From assembly GCA_046075665.1 (NCBI GenBank), contig JBJTQN010000140.1, positions 1 through 7,742 of the forward strand: DNA of 7,742 nucleotides, read 5' to 3'. The position numbers and the translations under genes were made by a program. A model generated the notes under the pieces. It saw nothing but the letters and a program-made list of their open reading frames with translations, did not search any database and was not told the DNA's origin. Each line of letters starts with the position of its first letter. Positions within the stretch are counted from its first letter, which is position 1. Of this stretch, positions 1-6,256 are shown piece by piece. The stretch comes from CAIRTT01 sp046075665 (GTDB lineage: Bacteria > Armatimonadota > Armatimonadia > Armatimonadales > Armatimonadaceae).

Positions 1-879
1 CTTTCTTGTATCCAAGGCGTATCCTTTGCAAATGCAGATTGGTCCATGGAGGGAAACCGACGGGTTGCCCTCGCCAAGTGGATTACATCTGAAGACAACC
101 CACTCCTTTGGAGGACACTCGCGAATCGTGTTTGGATTACGCACTTCGGCCAAGGGCTTGTAGAGACACCGAATGACTTTGGGTGGAATGGATCACGACC
201 GGCAATCCCAGAGCTGTTGGATTATCTTGCATATGAATTGCGACGCACGCGGTCCATCAAGCACTTACACCGCCTTATCGTAACCAGCAAAACGTACCAG
301 CAAGCCAGTAAAAGTCTGGCTGCAAATGAAGCGAAAGACAAAGGAAATCGTTATTACTGGAGATTTTCGCCGAGACGATTGCATGCTGAAGAGATTCGGG
401 ATGCTGTTCTACAATCAGCAGGCAGATTGCAGGAATCCAACCATGAGCAGGCAAGCTTTGACCTGTTTGGCTTTCGGGATGACCATTCGCCGGAATATCG
501 CGTAGATGATGTTGCTCCCTGGCTTGATCAGCGTAATTTCCGGCGAAGCATTTATCGCTTCATGGTTCGTAGCGTGCCAATCCCATTTTTCGAGGTCTTC
601 GATGCGCCTGACCCCAGCGTAAGCGTACCAATAAGGTCGACTTCGATAACGCCGTTGCAGGCTCTCACCCTCAGTAATCATCCATTTATGAGGGCTCTAT
701 CAGCACTCGCGCCGCCGGCGGACGATTCCAATGACGTAACACGAATGTACCTGGCAGCACTTGGGCGTTTTCCTACATCTGAAGAGCGTCGCTTGACACG
801 CGGTTATGTATTTGACCATGGTTCAGGAAGTGCATGGTTGGCAATCTGGAACAGCAATGCCTTTTTGACGCTACGCTAA
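1..879 (+). CDS. DUF1553 (PSD1) domain protein, C-terminal part; 5' end outside window
   Basis: The frame is open from base 1 with no stop, so the gene starts upstream; 292 residues are visible, ending at TAA 877-879. An internal ATG at 46 lies inside the conserved domain and is not taken as the start. Recognisable DUF1553 blocks are, in order: RRVALAKWITSEDNPL, ANRVWITHFGQGLVETPNDFG-like block (about residues 41-60), PELLDYLA, IKHLHRLIVTSKTYQQ, RRLHAEEIRDAVL, FEVFDAPDPS, TPLQALTLSN, LGRFPTSEE, and a closing WNSNAFL. This order and spacing match the C-terminal half of the DUF1549/DUF1553 proteins abundant in Planctomycetota and relatives, usually 700-1000 aa, often secreted and often carrying a cytochrome-c-like domain upstream. 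Their biochemical role is not established; links to polysaccharide degradation have been suggested from gene context. An N-terminal DUF1549 or haem motif would lie left of the window and cannot be checked. The tail after the TPLQAL block is compact. Family assignment is firm. Confidence 0.93.
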   Translation, partial: LSCIQGVSFANADWSMEGNRRVALAKWITSEDNPLLWRTLANRVWITHFGQGLVETPNDFGWNGSRPAIPELLDYLAYELRRTRSIKHLHRLIVTSKTYQQASKSLAANEAKDKGNRYYWRFSPRRLHAEEIRDAVLQSAGRLQESNHEQASFDLFGFRDDHSPEYRVDDVAPWLDQRNFRRSIYRFMVRSVPIPFFEVFDAPDPSVSVPIRSTSITPLQALTLSNHPFMRALSALAPPADDSNDVTRMYLAALGRFPTSEERRLTRGYVFDHGSGSAWLAIWNSNAFLTLR

Positions 880-903
880 CGCATTCTTGCTTGCGCCGCG
901 TCA

Positions 904-933
904 TTGCAACCGGATACAATCGCGCGCTATGCT
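904..933 (+). promoter_or_regulatory. Possible sigma70-like promoter for the NRAMP-type gene
   Basis: TTGCAA (904-909) and TATGCT (928-933) are separated by 18 nt in the 84-nt gap before the transporter gene, 30 nt upstream of its GTG. A second pairing, TTGCGC (891-896) with TACAAT (915-920), also 18 nt apart, overlaps it. Neither is a strong consensus match and sigma factor preferences of this organism are unknown, so this is only a candidate. No terminator hairpin is visible after the preceding stop, so read-through from the upstream gene is also possible. Confidence 0.25.
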
Positions 934-948
934 AATTCTGACGACTGC

Positions 949-955
949 TAAGGAG
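949..955 (+). promoter_or_regulatory. Shine-Dalgarno TAAGGAG deciding a GTG start
   Basis: TAAGGAG lies 8 nt upstream of GTG 964 and is the only strong ribosome binding site in the window. It fixes the start of the transporter at this GTG rather than at a later ATG. Its first three bases (949-951) are also an in-frame TAA, so no longer start exists. Confidence 0.8.
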
Positions 956-963
956 CCACCTTC

Positions 964-2238
964 GTGCCCACGCAGTCTCAGTCTCCGGGCGGAGTAGTTC
1001 GCCGACGGTCCCATCTGTGGATGCTCCTATCCGCCATTGGCCCAGGTTTAATCGCTGCCGCGGCCGGTAATGAAGCCGGTGGAGTGCTAACGTATTCGCA
1101 AATTGGCGCTACACATGGCTATGGCATGTTGTGGCTGCTTGTCCTCACAACTGTTTCCCTTGTTGTTGCCCAGGAAATGGGAACGCGGATGGGATTGGTT
1201 ACCGGTAAGGGCCTTGCTGACCTGATTCGTGAGCAATTTGGCGTTAGGGTTGCCGTATTCGCGATGCTCATTCTGCTCGTGGCAAATCTGTTCACAACGC
1301 TTTCCGAGTTTGCCGGCATCGCAGCTTCACTTGAGCTCCTCATTCCGATACCCGGGATTCGCTATTTCGCAGTACCAACTTTGGGAATTCTCCTATGGCT
1401 GCTGGTGCTTCGTGGAAGCTACCGACGCGTAGAGAAAATCTTTCTTGCCCTTTGTGCGGTGTACTTGGTTTATGTTGTTGCGGCAATCATGGCAAAGCCC
1501 GACTGGGGGCTGGTCACGCGTAGCATTCTGAGCGTTAAGATTCCACATGGCGATCATCAATATGTCAGTCATGGAATTGCACTGATTGGGACAACCATCG
1601 CGCCGTGGATGCAGTTCTACGTCCAAAGTACGGTTCGTGATAAGGGTCTAACAAAAGAACATTACGTTTACGAGAAGTGGGATGTGTTCATCGGTTCCAT
1701 TGCAAGCAACGCCATCTCGTTCTTTATCGTCATTGCCTGCGCTGCAACGTTGTGGGTTGCTGGAAACCGAAATATTACATCTGTGCGGGATGCCGCCGAA
1801 GCATTGAAACCTTTTGCCAACGCTAGCTCATATGTTCTATTTGCCATTGGATTGTTTAATGCCAGCGCCGTCGGAGCAGTAATCGTTCCACTGTCCACAG
1901 CGTACGCAGTAACCGAGGCTATCGGTAGTGAGAGCGGACTCGGACGCAAAATTCGGGAAGCACCACTGTTCATCGGAGTTTTTACGACTCTGATTGTTTT
2001 TGCTGTTGTAGTCACGCTGTTAGTGCCTGAAAGTAGGCTACTTGGCGTCATCACGGGTGCACAGATCTTAAATGGACTCTTACTTCCGACCATTCTGGTG
2101 CTGATGTTAATGCTGATCAACCGTCGTTCGGTGATGGGAAATTATGTCAACAAGTTTGGTACGAACTTTGTAGCAGTCATTACCATCGCTGCGGTTGCCA
2201 TCTTGTCAATCATGTCAGTGGTGTACATGTTCACCTAA
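964..2238 (+). CDS. NRAMP/SLC11-superfamily divalent metal transporter, possibly NRAMP-related Mg2+ type
   Basis: A 424-aa, strongly hydrophobic inner-membrane protein with about 11 membrane segments, the usual NRAMP length. GTG start is supported by TAAGGAG 8 nt upstream. NRAMP landmarks: GPGLI (26-30) opening TM1; GNEAGG (35-40) where classical members have DPGN; TYSQIGATHGYGMLW (43-57); VTGKGLADLIREQFGV (79-94) after TM2; IGTTIAPWMQFYVQST (208-223) at TM6, where classical members have A-x-M-P-H; and GAQILNGLLLPTILVL (365-380) for TM10. Aligned with DPGN and MPH, the metal-coordinating Asp becomes Glu37, Asn becomes Gly40 and Met becomes Ala213. Classical NRAMPs (MntH) import Mn2+/Fe2+ with protons. 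A distant prokaryotic clade (NRMTs) with a remodelled, larger site carries Mg2+ and Mn2+ without proton coupling, and the changes here fit that type better. Membership of the superfamily is secure; Mg2+ as substrate is inference. It appears to be a single-gene unit, with no visible metal riboswitch in the short leader. Confidence 0.9.
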   Translation: MPTQSQSPGGVVRRRSHLWMLLSAIGPGLIAAAAGNEAGGVLTYSQIGATHGYGMLWLLVLTTVSLVVAQEMGTRMGLVTGKGLADLIREQFGVRVAVFAMLILLVANLFTTLSEFAGIAASLELLIPIPGIRYFAVPTLGILLWLLVLRGSYRRVEKIFLALCAVYLVYVVAAIMAKPDWGLVTRSILSVKIPHGDHQYVSHGIALIGTTIAPWMQFYVQSTVRDKGLTKEHYVYEKWDVFIGSIASNAISFFIVIACAATLWVAGNRNITSVRDAAEALKPFANASSYVLFAIGLFNASAVGAVIVPLSTAYAVTEAIGSESGLGRKIREAPLFIGVFTTLIVFAVVVTLLVPESRLLGVITGAQILNGLLLPTILVLMLMLINRRSVMGNYVNKFGTNFVAVITIAAVAILSIMSVVYMFT

Positions 2239-2250
2239 CCAAGCGCCTAA

Positions 2251-2266
2251 GTCAATATGTGTTGAC
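2251..2266. repeat. Short inverted repeat after the NRAMP-type gene
   Basis: GTCAA (2251-2255) and TTGAC (2262-2266) form a perfect 5-bp stem around a 6-nt loop, 12 nt after the transporter stop. The stem is AT-rich and no T-run follows, so an intrinsic terminator is not supported. It may be a weak hairpin or chance. Confidence 0.2.
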
Positions 2267-2314
2267 GTGTGATGGCATCCATTTAACTGCTGTCGATTGC
2301 TAGACTGGATTGTC

Positions 2315-2360
2315 GGTAACGTGGCAATGTTGACATCGCAAATATGAGAAATCCGTTACC
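2315..2360. repeat. Perfect 7-bp inverted repeat upstream of the small ORF
   Basis: GGTAACG (2315-2321) is matched by its exact reverse complement CGTTACC (2354-2360), 32 nt apart, in the non-coding stretch between the transporter and the 96-aa ORF. A consensus-like TTGACA (2330-2335) lies between the arms, but there is no good -10 at 16-18 nt from it (the nearest, TACCAT 2357-2362, is 21 nt away). The repeat could be two operator half-sites or the base of a leader stem. Function is not shown by the sequence. Confidence 0.3.
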
Positions 2361-2396
2361 ATAAGGAAACGACGCAGCCTTACCGATGATTATGCT

Positions 2397-2687
2397 ATGG
2401 TAAGTGTTCAGATCTGCAGCAGTAAGCGTAATCGGATGCTGGTAAGTAGTGATCAACCTATTGAAGCTAATGCCCGTATGGAAGCAGAGCTTTGGGTGGC
2501 TGCTAATACTCGCCGACGTTTGGAGGTTGTTGCCCGCCTTCGTCTCGTTGACAATGCAGGTCTCGACCGTGAATATCTGGTTGTTGAAGACTTGACCACA
2601 TCACCGCCGCGACACGGAAGCCCACTGCCACATAACTTTGGAATAAGTCGGGGCGACGTCGTTCCAGCCAAAAAAACGGCTGCATAG
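2397..2687 (+). CDS. Small hypothetical protein, 96 aa
   Basis: Not recognised. The frame is free of stops from 2334 to the TAG at 2685-2687, and 2397 is its first ATG; later ATGs at 2436 and 2478 are alternatives. None has a convincing Shine-Dalgarno (AAGGA at 2363-2367 is about 29 nt from 2397). The product is soluble-looking, with no signal peptide or membrane segment. A charged central part (residues about 27-64), with RRRLEVVARLRLVDNAG followed by EYLVVEDL, could make alternating strands. The C-terminus is rich in Pro/Gly/His and ends KKTAA. Codon choice (CGT, GTT, GCT, GCC) resembles the neighbouring genes, which favours real coding. It sits alone, 158 nt after the transporter and 138 nt before the MFS gene, so context gives no job. 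Overlapping minus-strand frames of 60-81 codons look less protein-like. Confidence 0.45.
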   Translation: MVSVQICSSKRNRMLVSSDQPIEANARMEAELWVAANTRRRLEVVARLRLVDNAGLDREYLVVEDLTTSPPRHGSPLPHNFGISRGDVVPAKKTAA

Positions 2688-2767
2688 GTCGCGTTCATGC
2701 CGTTGTTTTAGGTGTGTCTTATACGCTATTCCTCGATTACAACCATCGCATTTGTTATCATCAAGTG

Positions 2768-2784
2768 GTCGATGTTTTGTCGAC
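2768..2784. repeat. Inverted repeat upstream of the MFS operon
   Basis: GTCGA (2768-2772) and TCGAC (2780-2784) flank a 7-nt T-rich spacer, 42 nt upstream of the MFS start. The length and position would suit a repressor operator, but such a short palindrome can arise by chance. No repressor gene is adjacent in the window. Confidence 0.25.
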
Positions 2785-2825
2785 TCATGTTCGGTATTCA
2801 CTAGAGTTATAGGTAGCATTCATCA

Positions 2826-4124
2826 ATGCGTCGAAAACAAGAAAATGGTTCATCAAGTGTTGATGATGGCTTCAAAGCGATTCTCAAGCCAATTTTGCTG
2901 CTTGCGTTCACACTCTTTATAGATCTTCTCGGTTTTGGCATCATCCTTCCAAATCTCCCACAATATGTGGAAGCGGATCCGTTGGTAGGGGATGACCATG
3001 CGAAAGGCGCGCTGATCGGGTCATGGCTTGGTGCCAGCTATTCGATAACGCAGTTCATCTTCGCACCCATTTGGGGGCGCTATTCTGACAAAGCAGGACG
3101 GCGCCCAGTCATACTTATCTCGCTCATCGGTGTGGCATTCGCGTACCTCTTGTTTGGCCTCTCGAGTGGGCGACTTTGGATGCTCTTCGCTGCGCGAATT
3201 CTGGCTGGAGTATTGTCATCAGCATCGATTGGTGTGTCATTCGCCTACGTTGGAGATGTCACTACGCCGCAGAACCGTGCGAAGGCCATGGGAATCCTTG
3301 GTGTCTGTTTCGGGCTAGGATTTGCATTTGGTCCCGTTTTTGGAGGCGTCCTCGGAAAGAATAACATTGCCATACCTGCCTATGTGGCCGCTGCGATGTC
3401 CCTGCTTAACTTCTTGTTTGCGCTTAAAATGCTCCCCGAATCGCTCTCTGAAGAGGCACGGCGAAAGCTGGCTGCAAGTGTACGCGAGAGTGGCCTCGCT
3501 CTCATCCACCGTGTAATGAAGGATCCTGCGGCACCTTTATTCATCATCAACTTTGTGATGGTTTTTGGATTTGCTGCCATCGAGCAAATCTTTGGGTACT
3601 TCCTGATGGCCCGGGGCATCGCAACTCGCGAAACCCAAAGTATGCGTCTTGCATACATCATGGGCTTTGTGGGTCTCGCCGGCATCATTGTGCAGGGGGG
3701 GCTTATTGGCCCAATCGTTAAGCGTTTCGGTGAGGGAATGGTCGTCCGGGTTGGACTTGCGATTCTTGCACTCGGCTACATTCTGCTGCTCATTCCGACA
3801 AAGTGGGGAAACTGGGGATTGGAGATTATTGCAGCCAGCATGGTTTTGTCCGCCGGGCGCAGCTTGATTAGTCCTGCTACGACCGCGCTCATCTCACGGA
3901 AGACGCAGGTCGGGCAGGGGCTCATACAGTCTACAAGCTCATCCTTTGAGGCTCTTGCCCGTGCGACCGGACCACTTGTAGCCGGCTTCCTGTTTTCGAG
4001 CGTTGGTCCAACCGCGCCGTATACAACTTCCGCTGCCCTCACGGTTGTTGCACTAGTGCTTACATTTGTCATCGCTGGATCGGTTGCATTGCCCACAGAT
4101 GAAAGTGTAACCAATGCGTCCTAG
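2826..4124 (+). CDS. TetA-like MFS transporter (DHA1-type, 12 TM)
   Basis: A 432-aa inner-membrane protein with about 12 hydrophobic segments, full length for a 12-TM MFS exporter. TM1 reads LFIDLLGFGIILPNLPQY (30-47) with the Asp typical of TetA-like proteins. The TM2-3 loop carries motif A, GRYSDKAGRRPV (84-95). TM4 holds ARILAG (123-128), then DVTTPQNRAKAMG (144-156) and a motif-C-like GFAFGPVFGG (165-174), typical of drug/H+ antiporters. A polar central loop (about 204-235) separates the two halves. The ATG at 2826 is the first start after an in-frame TAG at 2814-2816; no strong ribosome binding site precedes it. The stop codon overlaps the start of the next gene by 11 nt, so the two are almost certainly co-transcribed and probably translationally coupled. 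Substrate cannot be read from the sequence: drug efflux is the default annotation, but the lipoprotein partner raises the option of a lipid or amphiphile. Confidence 0.92.
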   Translation: MRRKQENGSSSVDDGFKAILKPILLLAFTLFIDLLGFGIILPNLPQYVEADPLVGDDHAKGALIGSWLGASYSITQFIFAPIWGRYSDKAGRRPVILISLIGVAFAYLLFGLSSGRLWMLFAARILAGVLSSASIGVSFAYVGDVTTPQNRAKAMGILGVCFGLGFAFGPVFGGVLGKNNIAIPAYVAAAMSLLNFLFALKMLPESLSEEARRKLAASVRESGLALIHRVMKDPAAPLFIINFVMVFGFAAIEQIFGYFLMARGIATRETQSMRLAYIMGFVGLAGIIVQGGLIGPIVKRFGEGMVVRVGLAILALGYILLLIPTKWGNWGLEIIAASMVLSAGRSLISPATTALISRKTQVGQGLIQSTSSSFEALARATGPLVAGFLFSSVGPTAPYTTSAALTVVALVLTFVIAGSVALPTDESVTNAS

Positions 4125-4842
4125 ATGTCTTGTGGGTATCTGCTTTGCAGCTTTATCGACATTAATGTCTGTCGGTTGCCGACGTCCCGTTGAAAAGACA
4201 GCCGAAAAGATCATAAAGGAGCGCTTGCCAATCGTCCTAGGCTCAGCTAAGACCTACGATGTCCGCGTTGAGTCGGCATCGATGGGAGCGGGAATGCGTG
4301 GCAGGCTGCGACATGTTTCTGCCTTTGGCCGTGGCGTTAAGCTAATCAACGGGATGACGCTTGATCGTGTGTTGATAGAAGCATCCGATGTGTCCGTTGA
4401 CCGAAAGACCGCGCAAATTGAATCCATCCGGACATCAACAATGGATGCCTATTTGGATGCACGCGAGGTCGAAGCGACTATTCGTAAGCGACGGCCAGAT
4501 TTGCCGCCTGTTAATCTAGCGGTTGTTGGAGATACCCTACAGGTTCGCACTGTTCCCCGCGTTCTCGGCTATCCAACCGTTACGGTAGCAATCGATGGCT
4601 CACTTGTCGTGGCAAAGTCGGGGCGTGAGCTTCACTTTCAACCGAGGACTGCCCGTTTGGGAGTTGTTCCGATTCCTGACTCGGTCGTCGGGTACGTTTC
4701 AGACATTGTGAACCCGGTCGCCGAAATGACAGCTTTTCCCGTACCGATGCTTGCAAGAAGTGTGACGCTTGATGGTGGCTTCATAAGAATTGGGGCAGAG
4801 CTTCCCGTTGATGAGCTATTGCCGATACTGAACAAGCGTTAA
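4114..4842 (+). CDS. DUF2993 / LmeA-like predicted lipoprotein
   Basis: A 242-aa protein. The N-terminus (MRPR, then a hydrophobic run) ends in LMSVGC, with Cys22 fitting the general lipobox rule although position -3 is Ser rather than the preferred Leu; a lipid anchor is likely but not certain. After an amphipathic segment (about 27-42) the pattern is long alternating beta-strands with DVRVESASMG, INGMTLDRVLIEASDV, DAREVEATIRKRRPDLPPV and PRVLGYPTVTVAIDGSLVV, which resembles DUF2993 proteins. The named member, mycobacterial LmeA, is a periplasmic phospholipid-binding protein involved in lipoglycan maturation. Assignment rests on pattern, not a scored match, so moderate. The ATG lies inside the last codons of the MFS gene (ATGCGTCCTAG), an 11-nt overlap in another frame that indicates coupling. 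The gene ends 11 nt from the convergent dehydrogenase gene, leaving no room for a separate terminator. Confidence 0.7.
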   Translation: MRPRCLVGICFAALSTLMSVGCRRPVEKTAEKIIKERLPIVLGSAKTYDVRVESASMGAGMRGRLRHVSAFGRGVKLINGMTLDRVLIEASDVSVDRKTAQIESIRTSTMDAYLDAREVEATIRKRRPDLPPVNLAVVGDTLQVRTVPRVLGYPTVTVAIDGSLVVAKSGRELHFQPRTARLGVVPIPDSVVGYVSDIVNPVAEMTAFPVPMLARSVTLDGGFIRIGAELPVDELLPILNKR

Positions 4843-4853
4843 TCAGCGGAAAA

Positions 4854-6221
4854 TCAACTAAAAACCACATGCTTGGGTGTGGTGTAAGCGTTCATGACAT
4901 CCCGTATGCCTTCACGTCCCCGTCCACTTTGACCATCGCCTCCGTAAGATAGCTTATCAATCCTAACCGTCGGCACATCGTTTATATAAACTGCACCCCC
5001 ACGAAGTTCTTTGTGGGCAACGATGGCATCCGAAAATCGATTTGTGAAGATTCCACTTTGTAGCCCATACGGGGTTCCATTAATCTTCGCTATGGCATCG
5101 GACAAGTGACTAGCCGTTTGCAAAACAATGACCGGAGCAAACGCTTCTGTTTGGATTAGAGGATGGTTCTCTGGTAGTCCAGTTACAATGACAGGGGACA
5201 CGTATCGACCGTTATGGATTCGTGGGGACACAAGTAAGTGGCGCTGATCAAGTGAATGGCATTGGTCAAGAAAGCGATCCGCTGCAATGTTATCAATCAT
5301 TGGACCCAGAATGTGTCCATCCATGCGCGGGTCTTCAGATGACATCGGCTTGACTTGTTCGATTAACGCATCGAGGAAATGGCTGATCACCTGCTGTTGA
5401 ACGTATATCCTCTGAACAGAAATACAAACCTGCCCAGCATAAGCCATCGCCCCGACGACACACTTTTTCGCAGCGCTTTCAACATCAGCGTCATCACTAA
5501 CATAAACGGCTGCCGAGCCTCCCAGCTCCATGATTTGTGGTTTAGTGGCAGCCTCAACTGACAACAAGCGGCCAACGGTATCACTTCCCGTGAATGAGAG
5601 AAATGCAACGCGCGTATCCGATGCCAACATCCGGGCGTGAAGTGGACCATCATCCGCAAAGTCAAACTGTACGGCCGCGGGCGGCATCCCGGATTTGGAA
5701 ATGAGGTCTGCCAACCGCGATGCGATGGCGTGAGTGCGCTCGCTTGGCTTCACGATTACCGGGCAGCCTGTGGCAATCGCTGGAAGTATCTTGTGGAAGA
5801 CTAGGTTAACTGGAAAGTTAAACGGAGTGACCGCTCCTACTATGCCAATCGGGAAACGCTTGGTGATAACGGTGCGCGTAGCGTGTGCTTGGTGGTCATC
5901 AACGTATGGAGCTTCCCCGGTTTCTGTCATTAATTCTGCAATCGTTTGGTCAATCAGGGAAAGCGCGCGGTGTATTTCTGTCCGTGCCAGCAAGACAGGC
6001 TTGCCGATTTCATGTGCCATCACAAAAGCGAGGGCATCCATGTCGCTTAGAAGACCGGAATGGAGTGCCCGAAGCCAGGCAATCCGCTGGTAGCGGGGCT
6101 GGGAACTAAGTTCTGCGAAACCATTTGCTGCAACATCCAGCTGTTTATCAAGCATTGATAACGTCGAAACCGGCACACTTGCAAGAACAGTTCCATCGAG
6201 CGGGCTGATGACATCGCGCAT
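4854..6221 (-). CDS. Aldehyde dehydrogenase family protein, NAD(P)-dependent
   Basis: A 455-aa cytosolic enzyme predicted to oxidise an aldehyde to its acid (or acyl form) with NAD(P)+. Visible catalytic set: TPFNFP with Asn135, VKPSE with Lys158 of the cofactor pocket, FTGSDTVG (210-217) of the Rossmann region, MELGG with general base Glu232, YAGQVC with nucleophile Cys266, and TEAFAPV with Glu359. Cys-Glu spacing (34) equals that of canonical ALDHs. The EAFAPV form and PYGLQSGIFT resemble the lactaldehyde/GAPN-like branch, but substrate cannot be assigned. The late motif reads YGGDGQSGRGREG (427-437 region), lacking the Lys usual in YGG-K-SG-GREG. Length is slightly below the common 470-500 aa, with a short N-terminus starting directly at ISPLDG. 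The ATG is the first possible start after an in-frame TAG (6233-6231). No Shine-Dalgarno is seen. Transcribed divergently from the next gene across 35 nt and convergently with the lipoprotein gene. Confidence 0.95.
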   Translation of the reverse strand: MRDVISPLDGTVLASVPVSTLSMLDKQLDVAANGFAELSSQPRYQRIAWLRALHSGLLSDMDALAFVMAHEIGKPVLLARTEIHRALSLIDQTIAELMTETGEAPYVDDHQAHATRTVITKRFPIGIVGAVTPFNFPVNLVFHKILPAIATGCPVIVKPSERTHAIASRLADLISKSGMPPAAVQFDFADDGPLHARMLASDTRVAFLSFTGSDTVGRLLSVEAATKPQIMELGGSAAVYVSDDADVESAAKKCVVGAMAYAGQVCISVQRIYVQQQVISHFLDALIEQVKPMSSEDPRMDGHILGPMIDNIAADRFLDQCHSLDQRHLLVSPRIHNGRYVSPVIVTGLPENHPLIQTEAFAPVIVLQTASHLSDAIAKINGTPYGLQSGIFTNRFSDAIVAHKELRGGAVYINDVPTVRIDKLSYGGDGQSGRGREGIRDVMNAYTTPKHVVFS

Positions 6222-6230
6222 GGTCGAAGT

Positions 6231-6247
6231 CTACCGTAACCGGGTAG
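6231..6247. promoter_or_regulatory. Inverted repeat centred in the 35-nt divergent gap
   Basis: CTACC (6231-6235) and GGTAG (6243-6247) are perfect complements around a 7-nt spacer. The centre, base 6239, is exactly midway between the two divergent start codons (6221 minus, 6257 plus). The outer TAG of each arm is also the in-frame stop 12 nt upstream of each start. The site could be a shared operator for both genes or a chance palindrome; promoters would need to overlap it or lie in the opposite gene. Confidence 0.35.
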
Positions 6248-6256
6248 GCTGGAGAA

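Noticed and set aside
46..48. ATG at 46 as the start of the DUF1553 gene
   Set aside because: The frame is open to base 1, and the preceding residues (LSCIQG and following) look like the normal lead-in to the conserved block, so the gene starts outside the window.
415..681. Minus-strand open frame of 88 codons opposite the DUF1553 gene
   Set aside because: It is fully covered by a well-supported gene on the plus strand and shows no protein-like features of its own.
1668..2120. Minus-strand open frame of 150 codons inside the NRAMP-type gene
   Set aside because: Its composition, rich in Ser, Thr, Ala and Met, is what the antisense of a hydrophobic membrane protein gives; the plus-strand protein is clearly conserved.
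2665..2682. CAGCC-A-rich loop-GGCTG hairpin with an A7 run at the end of the 96-aa ORF
   Set aside because: It lies inside the coding frame, the A-run is in the loop, and no T-run follows on either strand, so it does not read as an intrinsic terminator.
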